Origin: Psychrobacter sp.
GTDB taxonomy: Bacteria; Pseudomonadota; Gammaproteobacteria; Pseudomonadales; Moraxellaceae
Length of the DNA stretch: 20,112 bases
Assembly (NCBI RefSeq): GCF_030454045.1
Contig: NZ_JAKDJE010000055.1
Span: 1 to 20,112 of the forward strand
Reading direction: 5' to 3'
Shown here: one piece after another, positions 1 to 7,637 of the stretch
How positions within the stretch are numbered: position 1 is the first letter of the stretch
How the letters are laid out: the number at the start of each line of letters is the position of its first letter
Translations under genes and position numbers: made by a program
Notes under the pieces: generated by a model
Told to the model about the DNA's origin: nothing
Database searches by the model: none
What the model saw: only the letters and a program-made list of their open reading frames with translations

Positions 1-77
1 GCCTAAAAAATAGTCGCTGTCAGTGCCATGGTCGAATGTTCAACACGCCCTAAAATCGATAAAATAAAAAGGTAGCG

Positions 78-148
78 CTACTGGTGATATTTTTTGCACC
101 CTCTGTCACGCGATGCGAACAGCACGCAAGAAAAATATCCACCAGTAG
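78..148. repeat. Imperfect long inverted repeat upstream of the DUF4130 gene
   Basis: The left arm (78-97, beginning CTACTGGTGATAT) is complementary to the right arm (126-148, ending ATCCACCAGTAG) apart from two single-base bulges. About 28 bases separate the arms. The RNA or cruciform would carry a stem of roughly 20 pairs. It ends about 70 bases before the ATG at 217, so it would lie in or just before the leader of that gene. It has no T-tract, so it does not look like a terminator. It could be a regulatory hairpin, an operator pair or the relic of a small mobile repeat; the sequence does not decide between these. Confidence 0.6.
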
Positions 149-216
149 TATTTAACAATACTTACATAGATTTTATGACGAGCCAAAATACATTTCACAT
201 CGTTTCAGGATAAACC

Positions 217-1089
217 ATGTCAGCACTTGTGCAAAACGACAATTATACTATCGGTCAATTAACACCCAGCATCGTGCTGTATGAGCCAAGCTTTGAGGGG
301 TGGCTCAGTGCGGTGTTTTATGTCTATGCCAATCGATTGCAAGATGACGCCTCACTCAAACTCACCGCTCAAGACTGTTATATACCCTCCTTGATTGCGC
401 AAGCGACTGGTGTTGCAACCAATGAAGACCATGCAGAGCGGGTACTGGTAAAGCTCAATAGCTTGCTTGGTCGCTCAGGTATGCGCAATATTTTGTGGGG
501 GTTTTTGTCAGAAAAGGACGATATCGGCACCACTTTGTTTCGTGTGGTTAAGTATGCCATTGACTACCCTAGCCGAAATATTATGCAAGATCTTGGTCAC
601 TTGGATGTGTTAGAGCTCGTACAGACGGTCAAATCCGTCGGCCGTGAAAAGCATCGCATGGAGGCCTTTGTACGTTTTGAGCACACGACCGATGATATTT
701 ATTTTGCACGGATCGCGCCTGATTTTAATGTCTTGCCACTAATCGGAGAGCATTTTCGCCAGCGTTATCAAGACCAACACTGGGCAATCTATGATCTGAC
801 ACGTGGTTATGGCGTTTATTATAATAAAAGTAACAGCTCACCGACTCGTCCCGCGCCGCTACAAACCATCACCGACCTTGATGATGCGGTACTACGCAAT
901 CCTGCCAGCATTCATAGCCCTGATGAGCAGCGTTATCAAAAGTTTTGGCAAGGCTACTTTACCAACGTCAATATCAAGGAGCGCAAAAATCCCAAGCTAC
1001 ACAGGCAATATCTACCGCAGCGATATTGGAAATACTTAAGCGAAAAACAAGTGTTGCCCAATGCTGAGCATATACAAAAGCGCCGCTAA
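217..1089 (+). CDS. DUF4130 / TIGR03915-type putative DNA metabolism protein
   Basis: The 290-residue protein matches the family annotated as probable DNA metabolism or repair protein (DUF4130). Seen in the sequence are the N-terminal motif YEPSFEGWLSAVF (residues 22-34), the central GREKHRMEAFVRF (142-154), DQHWAIYD (186-193), and the C-terminal signature with TNVNIKERKNPKLH (249-262) followed by YLPQRYWKYL. Members are usually encoded beside a radical-SAM protein (TIGR03916) and are sometimes fused to a uracil-DNA-glycosylase-like domain. This copy has no fused glycosylase domain and no radical-SAM gene to its right; its left neighbour is outside the window. The ATG at 217 follows a weak CAGGA ribosome site at about 206-210. 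Its biochemical activity is unknown in the family, so only the family assignment is firm. Confidence 0.85.
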   Translation: MSALVQNDNYTIGQLTPSIVLYEPSFEGWLSAVFYVYANRLQDDASLKLTAQDCYIPSLIAQATGVATNEDHAERVLVKLNSLLGRSGMRNILWGFLSEKDDIGTTLFRVVKYAIDYPSRNIMQDLGHLDVLELVQTVKSVGREKHRMEAFVRFEHTTDDIYFARIAPDFNVLPLIGEHFRQRYQDQHWAIYDLTRGYGVYYNKSNSSPTRPAPLQTITDLDDAVLRNPASIHSPDEQRYQKFWQGYFTNVNIKERKNPKLHRQYLPQRYWKYLSEKQVLPNAEHIQKRR

Positions 1090-1127
1090 AGATTTTAGGC
1101 ATTTTTGCCAACGCAATCATGATTATA

Positions 1128-1146
1128 ATGTGGCAAAAAGCCACAT
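1128..1146. repeat. Perfect 7-bp hairpin between the DUF4130 and glycosyltransferase genes
   Basis: ATGTGGC and GCCACAT form a perfect stem around a loop of five A residues, 39 bases after the stop of the DUF4130 gene. The next run of T lies 15 bases further on, so this is at best a weak terminator. It may instead be an mRNA-stabilising hairpin. Confidence 0.4.
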
Positions 1147-1240
1147 ATCTGACGCCATCTTTTTATCTTGATGGTTGAGTTTTATGCGCTTTTAACTGAC
1201 AATAGCAGCTTGATCCTCCTAACCTGTGACCTATGTTATT

Positions 1241-2599
1241 ATGAAAGTGATGCGCCTACTGTCGTCTTTGAAGCATGATGAATCCGAGCGCGGTATTTTT
1301 CATCTTGGACGCGCACTGGTCAAAAACGGGCATACCTCGATCATTGTTTCTAGCGCTGATGAGAGCAATGACTTGGTCAGACGGCTCAAGCGTGATGGCA
1401 ATCACTATCATCAAGTCCACATGAACAAAAAATCGTGGCTGTCATTGCTGCAAGTCTCAGCACTGCGGCATTTGATCGAAAAATATGAGCCTGATGTCAT
1501 TCACATACATTCGCGTACGCCTGCATGGATACTACATCTAGCCATGCGCCGAGCGCGGGTCAAGCGTTTCCCAAAGCTGGTCTCGACCATGTATGGGTTT
1601 TATCCTATCAATAAATACTCTCAAGCCCTACTCAATGTCGATACAATTATAACCGTCTCTGATAGCGTCACCCAATATCTAACAAGAAGACTGCGCCGCG
1701 AGGAAGCCGATCCCAAAGTCATCACGCGCATCTATCGCGGCATTGATACTCGGCGCTACCCATATCGTCATAATCCTTCTGTTTATTGGTTACGTCACAC
1801 GTTTGCTGAGTATCCTGAGCTTGAGCATAAGAAGTGGCTCGTGTTCCCAACGGTGATTGGCAACGAGTATGGTCAGGAATGGCTGATTGATATCTTGGGC
1901 AACTTACAAGAGCAATTCCCCAATATTCACGTCATTATCATGGACGATGATTATAAAGATGGTGACGTCGCTCATGAAGATTTTCGTCAACGTACCCATA
2001 GTTTAGGACTGGCTGAGCGTATTACTTATGTCGGTAGTAAACGCAACGACATGCGCGAATGGCTATCGGCGGCCAATATCGTTATGGCGCTTGCCAATGA
2101 ACCAGAATCCATTGGCATCAATGCCCTGCAAGCGATACATCTGGGCACCCCTGTCATTGGTTGGGATAAAGCCGCCTTTAGCGAAATCTTACAACCGCTC
2201 TATCCGCAAGGTTTGGTAAAAGAACACAATGCCAACTCGTTATGTAAAGCGGTGCGCAATCAATTAGAAAGTGTGACGCGACCTGAGATGACCAACAAAT
2301 TCACCATGCGTGAGATGATCGAAAAGACAGTCGCGGTATACCAAGGATTGTACGATACTGCGCTGGCAGAAGAACAAGCTGAAGCTGACGCACTCGCTGT
2401 ACGGCGCATCCAAAAAAGCCTCAAAAAAGCGGCCAAACCTGCTTTTGGCGCGGCCATCAAAAACGTAGAACCCCTTCCTAAACGTCCAAAGGTCAAACTG
2501 AGTAAAGAAAAAGCAAGCAAAGCGGAATCGCCAGAAATAGAAGATGAAATAAAAGTAGATATCAAATCAGAAGCACCTGACGCTGATCAAAAGTCATAA
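1241..2599 (+). CDS. GT4-type glycosyltransferase fold with degenerate donor site (LPS-type)
   Basis: The protein (452 residues from the ATG at 1241) has a GT-B/GT4 layout. The N-terminal domain contains ERGIFHLGRALVKNGH (16-31), DVIHIHSRTPAW (85-96) and STMYGFYPINKYS (115-127). The C-terminal domain has YVGSKRNDMREWLSAANIV (263-281) and EPESIGINALQAIHLGTPVI (287-306). This pattern matches the lipopolysaccharide-biosynthesis GT4 enzymes. Several catalytic positions differ: the Gly-Gly of the N-terminal loop is Asp-Glu, the conserved Arg and Lys after the core strand (PGRxxxxKG) are Val and Tyr in PTVIGNEYG (203-211), and the second Glu of EX7E is Gln297. A Lys/Glu/Ala-rich, probably disordered or coiled tail fills residues 375-452. 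A GTG at 1226 in frame is an alternative start. I chose 1241 because the family begins with MKVMxxL. Neither start has a good ribosome site. Confidence 0.8.
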   Translation: MKVMRLLSSLKHDESERGIFHLGRALVKNGHTSIIVSSADESNDLVRRLKRDGNHYHQVHMNKKSWLSLLQVSALRHLIEKYEPDVIHIHSRTPAWILHLAMRRARVKRFPKLVSTMYGFYPINKYSQALLNVDTIITVSDSVTQYLTRRLRREEADPKVITRIYRGIDTRRYPYRHNPSVYWLRHTFAEYPELEHKKWLVFPTVIGNEYGQEWLIDILGNLQEQFPNIHVIIMDDDYKDGDVAHEDFRQRTHSLGLAERITYVGSKRNDMREWLSAANIVMALANEPESIGINALQAIHLGTPVIGWDKAAFSEILQPLYPQGLVKEHNANSLCKAVRNQLESVTRPEMTNKFTMREMIEKTVAVYQGLYDTALAEEQAEADALAVRRIQKSLKKAAKPAFGAAIKNVEPLPKRPKVKLSKEKASKAESPEIEDEIKVDIKSEAPDADQKS

Positions 2600-2660
2600 G
2601 CTGACTGCCTACCTCTATCTGTGCAGGAGCCAATCTCAGTCATGATAAGATATATTAAGC

Positions 2661-2697
2661 AAAAAAATGCCATTTCCAGCAATGGAAGTGGCATTTT
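2661..2697. terminator. Hairpin terminator downstream of the glycosyltransferase gene
   Basis: The stem AATGCCATTTCCA (2666-2678) pairs with TGGAAGTGGCATT (2683-2695) around a GCAA tetraloop, with one G-T wobble. Seven A residues precede it and four T residues close it. It lies 65 bases after the glycosyltransferase stop. The U-tract is short on the plus strand but would be T7 on the minus strand, so it may work in both directions. Confidence 0.65.
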
Positions 2698-2711
2698 CAA
2701 TCTGTATTAAG

Positions 2712-2915
2712 ATGAGTATTCAGTTTAAAGTTACAGAACACGAGCCTAATAAGTCATTGGTGTATGTGCACTTTGAAAAAATCTTTACTCAGCATCAAGT
2801 AATCGGCGTACGCATCCGCGAGATTGTCTATGGCGGCGGCAATATCCACTGTATCACTCAGCAACAACCTGTGACCAAATCGTCACTCTACAGTGTGCCG
2901 CTTGGTATAGGATGA
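2712..2915 (+). pseudogene. aguA: Agmatine deiminase C-terminal remnant
   Basis: The 67-codon frame from the ATG at 2712 contains FEKIFTQHQVIGVRIREIVY followed by GGGNIHCITQQQP. This is the C-terminal end of agmatine deiminases (guanidino-group-modifying family), whose catalytic Cys sits in GGGNIHC. A complete enzyme is about 360-370 residues, so more than 300 N-terminal residues are missing. The frame also runs on for about 14 residues (VTKSSLYSVPLGIG) past the usual QQQP end. The first 15 or so codons do not resemble the family. Agmatine deiminase converts agmatine to N-carbamoylputrescine, feeding putrescine and then GABA, which fits the neighbouring gab genes. An ATG at 2667 in the same frame lies inside the terminator hairpin and is an unlikely start. 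A functional product is not expected. Confidence 0.75.
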
Positions 2916-2927
2916 ACCATAATAAAG

Positions 2928-2954
2928 CATACTTAGCAGTAAGCAAAAGTATAC
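2928..2954. promoter_or_regulatory. Imperfect dyad upstream of the Sad-like dehydrogenase
   Basis: GCATACTT (2928-2935) and AAGTATAC (2947-2954) form an inverted repeat with seven of eight bases matching, separated by 11 bases, about 65 bases before the dehydrogenase ATG at 3019. The surrounding DNA is AT-rich, as expected for a promoter. It is a weak candidate operator; no clear -35/-10 pair was found. Confidence 0.25.
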
Positions 2955-3018
2955 TTATAAGAAGACGAATATAAATGGATATCAAATCCAATAACACATC
3001 AAAAACAAGGACAGCGCT

Positions 3019-4392
3019 ATGAGCGATTATCAAATCAATAACCCAGCCACTGGTGAACTAGAAGCAACCTACCCTACCGCTACTGATCAAGATATCCAGC
3101 AAGTCATCGAGCAAGCAGACAGTGCTTATCAAGACTGGCGTCAGGTTTCACTAAGCGAGCGCGGGGCGTTTTTGCACAAAATTGCTGACATTTATCTTGA
3201 ACGTCAAGAAGAGCTGGCTCGTATCGTGGCGAGTGAAATGGGTAAGCCTGTTGCACAAGCAAAAGGGGAAATCGGTCTGGTCGCTGAGATCTATCGATAC
3301 TACGCAGACACTGCCGAGCAGCTACTTGCGCCTAATAAGATTGATGTCAGCAAAGGTTCAGCATCGGTAGAGAAGCTCCCCGTTGGTGTCCTACTCGGTA
3401 TCATGCCGTGGAACTATCCACATTATCAAGTGGCACGTTTTGTTGCACCAAACTTTATGGCAGGCAACACCATTATCTTAAAACACGCGCCTCAGTGTCC
3501 TAAGACTGCCGAAGTGATCGCTGATATGTTCAAAGAGGTCGGCGTCCCTGATGGCGTTTACAACAATATTTTTGCCACCAATGATCAAGCAGCCACCATC
3601 ATCCATGACAAGCGCGTACATGGCATCTCACTCACTGGCTCTGAGCGTGCTGGACAAGCAGTCGCCAAAGAAGCAGGCGGCGCGCTGAAAAAAGTCGTGT
3701 TAGAACTGGGCGGCTCAGATGCCTTTATCGTTGCCGCTGATGCGGATATCAAAAAAGCCGTAAAAGGCGCGATCTCTGGGCGTTTTGGTAATGCCGGCCA
3801 AGCCTGTAACGCCGCCAAACGCTTAATCGTTATCGACTCTGTCTATGACAAATTCGTTGAAAGCTTCACCGAGGCTGTCAACAACATGACATTGGCTGAC
3901 CCACTTGATAACAAAACCTTTATCGGCCCTATGTCGTCTAAAGCAGCGGCAGTCAATCTACAAGGGCAGTTAGACAGTGCGATTGAAGCAGGTGTGACTG
4001 TCTTAGTCGAAGGCGGCCTAGTCAAGGACAAGCCTGGTGCATGGTTCAAGCCTGCGGTACTGACCGATGTCACAGAATCGATGGATATCTATCGTGAGGA
4101 GCTGTTTGGCCCTGTTGCCGTCATCCACAAAGCACGTGATATCGAGCACGCCATTAAGATTGCCAATGATGTGCCGTTTGGTTTGGGCGCCTCTATCCAG
4201 ACCCAAGATGCCACCCTAGCTGCAGATATCGCTGACAAGCTAGAAGTGGGCATGGTGACTATCAACGCACCTTCTGGTACCGAAGCCAATACCCCATTTG
4301 GCGGCGTCAAGCGCTCAGGGTTTGGTCGTGAGCTTGGTACACTTGGCATCACTGAATTCTTAAACTATAAACTGATCCGTGATAAATCTTAA
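3019..4392 (+). CDS. Succinate-semialdehyde dehydrogenase, Sad/YneI (GabD1) type
   Basis: This 457-residue aldehyde dehydrogenase oxidises a semialdehyde to the acid with NAD(P)+. Visible catalytic features are MPWNYP with Asn131, the cofactor-site Lys155 in ILKHAP, the general base Glu229 in VVLELGGSD, and the nucleophile Cys263 in GNAGQACNAAKR. The ILKHAP and AGGALKKVVLELGGSD patterns and the short length point to the Sad/YneI/GabD1 group rather than the longer GabD group, so succinate semialdehyde is the likely substrate. The ATG at 3019 is preceded by AAGGA (3007-3011) at good spacing. The gene is transcribed alone and ends at a strong bidirectional terminator facing the permease gene. 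The window holds a second, GabD-type dehydrogenase at 7638-9101, so the two may divide C4 and C5 semialdehydes or cofactor use. Confidence 0.9.
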   Translation: MSDYQINNPATGELEATYPTATDQDIQQVIEQADSAYQDWRQVSLSERGAFLHKIADIYLERQEELARIVASEMGKPVAQAKGEIGLVAEIYRYYADTAEQLLAPNKIDVSKGSASVEKLPVGVLLGIMPWNYPHYQVARFVAPNFMAGNTIILKHAPQCPKTAEVIADMFKEVGVPDGVYNNIFATNDQAATIIHDKRVHGISLTGSERAGQAVAKEAGGALKKVVLELGGSDAFIVAADADIKKAVKGAISGRFGNAGQACNAAKRLIVIDSVYDKFVESFTEAVNNMTLADPLDNKTFIGPMSSKAAAVNLQGQLDSAIEAGVTVLVEGGLVKDKPGAWFKPAVLTDVTESMDIYREELFGPVAVIHKARDIEHAIKIANDVPFGLGASIQTQDATLAADIADKLEVGMVTINAPSGTEANTPFGGVKRSGFGRELGTLGITEFLNYKLIRDKS

Positions 4393-4414
4393 AATATAAG
4401 CACTTGCTTGCACT

Positions 4415-4448
4415 AAAAAAGCCTAACGTTTGACGTTAGGCTTTTTTT
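4415..4448. terminator. Bidirectional rho-independent terminator between convergent genes
   Basis: A perfect 9-bp stem, GCCTAACGT (4421-4429) with ACGTTAGGC (4433-4441), closes a three-base loop. It is flanked by A6 on the left and T7 on the right. It lies between the stops of the Sad-like dehydrogenase (+) and the APC permease (-) and can serve both. Confidence 0.93.
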
Positions 4449-4466
4449 AAATGGTAGCTAACAGCT

Positions 4467-5909
4467 CTATTTTTTATATGGATTGTCTTTTAACCATTGC
4501 TGATTAATGATTTTGAGCTCATGCAGCTCATGATCCATAATCTCTTTACTCTTACCAGGGTTTTTCATTGACGCATAGCCATACATTGCGCCGCCAAGAA
4601 CCGTCCAACCAAGGAAAATCCACCACTCGATAGGAACCAATGCCGACGGCATACCTGGCAGATAAAGCGCCAACATACCAAGGCTGAGTACGATTGTGAT
4701 GACACCAACCAATTTACCTGCTGGTACTCTAAATGGACGTATCATATTAGGCTCACGATAGCGCAGCACAAGGAACGACAATGCCACACAGGTATAAGCA
4801 ATAACGATACCGAATCCACCAGCGTCTACAATCCACACGAGCATTTTGCGACCAAATAATGGCGCTAGTGTCGCAAGACCACCGATCAATAAGATCGCAT
4901 TGACTGGGGTGTTGTACTTAGGATGTAGCTTGCACAAAAACTGTGGCAACATGTGCGTTTTACCCATAGCGTACAATAAGCGACTGCCACCAATAAGAAA
5001 CGCGTTCCAGCTTGATAAAATACCCAATACGCCGCCGATCACGAGCAGCGTACCCGCCCATTTACCATTCCAAGCGTTGGTCATCGCATCAGCGGTCGCC
5101 AATGTTGAATCTTGTGCTTGCAATAGCGGCAGGGTTTTGCCCACACTCCAAGCGACAGCCGCGTACCAAAGCACGGCAATGATAATAGAGACAATCAAAA
5201 ATTTGCCGATATTTGGACGTGTCAGATTGATCTCTTCTGCGGCCTGCGGAATCACATCGAAGCCGACAAATAAGAACGGTACCATTACCATCACCGTCAT
5301 GATGCCGCCCATACCACCGATAAAGCTTGGTGCTTGTACTGAGTTTGAGGTCTCAGGATTGAACAATAATGCCCCAACGAACAGTAAGAGTCCGACGCAG
5401 AAAATACCGACGACGGCCAATTTTTGGAACCAAGCACTGACTTCCATACCGCGTATGTTGAGCCAGGTGACAATGATGGAGCCAAGCATCCCAACCGCGA
5501 CCCACGTGGCATAGACATCCCAGCCTGCGATATTCCAAAGATAGCCTTGACTATAATTGGGAACGACATATTCGACAACGGTTGGCAGTGCCACCGCCTC
5601 AAACGCCACGACGGAGAAGTACCCAAACAGAATACTCCATGAGCAGATAAAGGAGACATTGACTCCCAATGCACGGTGTGTATACGTGTGCTCGCCCCCT
5701 GTGATAGGCATGGATGCTGCCAATTCAGCATAGGTCACACCAATCAAAACCACCACAAGACCACCGACTAAAAATGCACTGATTGCGCCCCATATACCTG
5801 CCGAGATAATCCAACCACCCGCTAGTACGACCCAACCCCAACCAACCATCGCACCAAAAGCCAGTGCAACGATATCAAAAACACCTAACGTTTTCTTTAA
5901 TTCAGACAT
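4467..5909 (-). CDS. APC-superfamily amino acid permease (probable GABA/5-aminovalerate importer)
   Basis: This 480-residue integral membrane protein has about twelve hydrophobic segments typical of the amino acid-polyamine-organocation superfamily. The first membrane segment contains the family's glycine-rich unwound stretch as FGAMVGWGWV (18-27). The later motif YAELAASMPITGGEHTYTHRA matches the conserved APC loop after TM2. The C-terminus is a charged cytoplasmic tail rich in Glu and Lys. The ATG at 5909 follows AAGGAG at ideal spacing. It is the third gene in the direction gabD, gabT, permease, but it is separated from gabT by a strong terminator and carries its own promoter-like TATAAT. 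Uptake of GABA, 5-aminovalerate or a related amine is inferred from context only; the substrate cannot be read from the sequence. Confidence 0.88.
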   Translation of the reverse strand: MSELKKTLGVFDIVALAFGAMVGWGWVVLAGGWIISAGIWGAISAFLVGGLVVVLIGVTYAELAASMPITGGEHTYTHRALGVNVSFICSWSILFGYFSVVAFEAVALPTVVEYVVPNYSQGYLWNIAGWDVYATWVAVGMLGSIIVTWLNIRGMEVSAWFQKLAVVGIFCVGLLLFVGALLFNPETSNSVQAPSFIGGMGGIMTVMVMVPFLFVGFDVIPQAAEEINLTRPNIGKFLIVSIIIAVLWYAAVAWSVGKTLPLLQAQDSTLATADAMTNAWNGKWAGTLLVIGGVLGILSSWNAFLIGGSRLLYAMGKTHMLPQFLCKLHPKYNTPVNAILLIGGLATLAPLFGRKMLVWIVDAGGFGIVIAYTCVALSFLVLRYREPNMIRPFRVPAGKLVGVITIVLSLGMLALYLPGMPSALVPIEWWIFLGWTVLGGAMYGYASMKNPGKSKEIMDHELHELKIINQQWLKDNPYKK

Positions 5910-5938
5910 AACCTACTCCTTGTCTGTGTGTCATCCGT

Positions 5939-5959
5939 GTGAACCATTGATGGTTACAC
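5939..5959. promoter_or_regulatory. Palindrome in the permease leader
   Basis: AACCAT (5942-5947) and ATGGTT (5950-5955) form a perfect 6-bp-arm palindrome around TG. The match continues outward as GTG (5939-5941) with CAC (5957-5959) after one bulged base. It lies between the TATAAT-like element at 5986-5991 and the ribosome site of the permease, a position suited to a repressor operator or a leader hairpin. Confidence 0.5.
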
Positions 5960-5985
5960 TATTTCTATTTAATGGAGTAATACCC

Positions 5986-5991
5986 ATTATA
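5986..5991 (-). promoter_or_regulatory. -10 element of the permease promoter
   Basis: On the minus strand the hexamer reads TATAAT, 77 bases upstream of the permease ATG. No good -35 hexamer is seen at 16-18 bases, so the promoter may be activator-dependent or weak. Confidence 0.4.
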
Positions 5992-6040
5992 TTTACTGTA
6001 TTTCGCTGCGCCTAAGACGCACTTGCTATTGTCTTATGTC

Positions 6041-6073
6041 AAAAAAAACGGCGCCTTGACTTGCAAGGCGCCG
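6041..6073 (-). terminator. Rho-independent terminator of the gabT transcript
   Basis: A perfect 10-bp GC-rich stem, CGGCGCCTTG (6049-6058) with CAAGGCGCCG (6064-6073), closes a five-base loop. Eight A residues at 6041-6048 become a T8 tract on the minus strand. It lies about 130 bases past the gabT stop and should stop most transcripts before the permease gene. Confidence 0.92.
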
Positions 6074-6135
6074 CTCGAAACAGACATCGAAAACGAATGT
6101 CATCATGGCAGCCTTGCCGTTATCTTCACTATAAC

Positions 6136-6165
6136 TTGTTAATCGAACATAAGGTTGATTAACAA
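6136..6165. repeat. Perfect 9-bp inverted repeat after gabT
   Basis: TTGTTAATC (6136-6144) and GATTAACAA (6157-6165) are exact reverse complements with 12 bases between them. The repeat sits between the gabT stop and its terminator. It has no T-tract. It could be an mRNA 3'-end stabiliser or a protein-binding dyad. Confidence 0.5.
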
Positions 6166-6201
6166 CGATCCATCGCTGCGGCGTATGGCACTCGATTGCT
6201 C

Positions 6202-7461
6202 TTAAGCTGCTAAGATATCTTTGATGATATCAAGACCTTCTTGTAGCACCTCGTCTTCAACCGTTAATGGCACCATTACACGAATAGCATTGCCATACAT
6301 GCCACAAGACGCTAGTAGCAAGCCTTGCTCAAATGCTTTTGCTTTTAGGTTGGCAGCAGCAGCGGCATCAGGTTTGCCTTCGCTATCGATTAGCTCAAAC
6401 GCTAGCATCGCCCCTTTATAACGGATATGACCGATGCTGCTTAGGTTCAAGCCTTTTAAGAACGACGCGATGGTATCGCCAATCTCGACACTACGCTCCA
6501 GTAAGTTTTCCTCTTCGATCACTTCCATAACGGCAAGCGCAGCCACACAAGCCAGTGGGTTACCAGAGTAAGTACCGCCCAAACCACCTACTTGCGGCGC
6601 ATCCATGATATCAGCACGGCCGATGACCGCAGAGATAGGATAGCCACCCGCCAAGCTCTTCGCAGCGGTCATCAAATCAGGCTCAACGCCTAACTGCTCA
6701 GTGGCGAACAATGTCCCTGTACGAGCAAAACCACACTGCACTTCGTCAAAAATAAGCACGATGCCATGCTCATCACAGATCTCGCGTAGTGCTTTGGCAA
6801 ATGATGGCGTTACCTGATGGAAACCGCCCTCGCCTTGGACTGGCTCAACAATCATCGCCGCCACTTCACTCGGATCGATATCTGCTTGGAAGATCATATC
6901 AAGGCTGTGTAGCGCTTGTTCTTCGGTCACATTCAGCTCTTCTGCAGGGAACAATGCATGAAACACAGGTCCTGGCATTGGGCCGAAGTTCTTTTTGTAT
7001 GGCAACACTTTACCTGTTAGGCTCATACACATCATGGTGCGACCATGCCAGCCACCAACAAAAGAAACCACGCCTGGACGACCCGTTTTAGCACGTGCAA
7101 TCTTGATGCAGTTTTCGACCGCTTCTGCACCAGTGGTCAAAAAAAACGCCTTAGTATCGCCGCTGATAGGGGCCTTTTCACACAGATTTTCTGCCAAATC
7201 GACGTAGCACTCATAGTTGATCATTTGCGCCGCAGTGTGCGTAAATTTGTCGAGCTGCTCATGCACACGCTGGGTAATTTTTGGATGGCTGTGACCGGTG
7301 TTCAATACTGAGATACCACCGACAAAGTCGATATAACGCTTGCCTTCGATGTCCCAAATCTCTGAGTTCTTTGCTTTTTCTGCAAAGATAGGAAAGGCAA
7401 CCCCAAGTCCTGTTGGTAAAACAGCTTTGCGGCGCTCAAGTAATGATTGATTGGTAGTCAT
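6202..7461 (-). CDS. gabT: 4-aminobutyrate / 5-aminovalerate aminotransferase
   Basis: This 419-residue class III PLP aminotransferase transfers the amino group of GABA (or 5-aminovalerate, as DavT) to 2-oxoglutarate, giving succinate or glutarate semialdehyde and glutamate. Visible features are TTGAEAVENCIKIAR (109-123), GWHGRT (137-142), EPVQGEGGF (206-214), the PLP-pyridine Asp239 in IFDEVQCGFARTG, the Schiff-base Lys268 in AAKSLAGG, and GGTYSGNPLA (295-304). The ATG at 7461 is chosen because AAAAGGA lies seven bases before it and the family begins just there. A longer frame to 7563 adds 34 residues with no family match. The gene lies 176 bases downstream of gabD on the same strand and ends at the 6041-6073 terminator. 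Confidence 0.93.
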   Translation of the reverse strand: MTTNQSLLERRKAVLPTGLGVAFPIFAEKAKNSEIWDIEGKRYIDFVGGISVLNTGHSHPKITQRVHEQLDKFTHTAAQMINYECYVDLAENLCEKAPISGDTKAFFLTTGAEAVENCIKIARAKTGRPGVVSFVGGWHGRTMMCMSLTGKVLPYKKNFGPMPGPVFHALFPAEELNVTEEQALHSLDMIFQADIDPSEVAAMIVEPVQGEGGFHQVTPSFAKALREICDEHGIVLIFDEVQCGFARTGTLFATEQLGVEPDLMTAAKSLAGGYPISAVIGRADIMDAPQVGGLGGTYSGNPLACVAALAVMEVIEEENLLERSVEIGDTIASFLKGLNLSSIGHIRYKGAMLAFELIDSEGKPDAAAAANLKAKAFEQGLLLASCGMYGNAIRVMVPLTVEDEVLQEGLDIIKDILAA

Positions 7462-7581
7462 GGGAATGTCCTTTTCTGTGTTCGTAACATAAATGCCATC
7501 TAGTGATTGGCGGTTCATTTGAGACTTAGTGATATCAAACGGTGCTTGTCTGAGATAAAACACCGTTCGATATCTAAAATG

Positions 7582-7607
7582 TTTCGTTAAGTTTTTTGTT
7601 AAACGAA
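7582..7607. repeat. Imperfect hairpin in the gabD-gabT spacer
   Basis: TTCGTTAA (7583-7590) pairs with TTAAACGAA (7599-7607), with one bulge, around an eight-base T-rich loop. It lies 30 bases after the gabD stop and about 120 bases before the gabT start. It could attenuate read-through from gabD or stabilise a processed end. Confidence 0.35.
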
Positions 7608-7637
7608 TGTTCTGCTAAATGCTAGCCGAGTTACTTA

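Noticed and set aside
2667..2711. ATG at 2667 as the start of the agmatine deiminase remnant
   Set aside because: It lies inside the terminator hairpin, and the codons between 2667 and 2712 do not match the family.
4846..5514. 222-codon open frame on the plus strand inside the permease gene
   Set aside because: It is antisense to a clear APC permease, has no family motifs and no ribosome site; its composition mirrors the membrane-protein codons of the other strand.
7462..7563. N-terminal extension of gabT to 7563
   Set aside because: The 34 added residues have no family match, and the good ribosome site is directly before the ATG at 7461.
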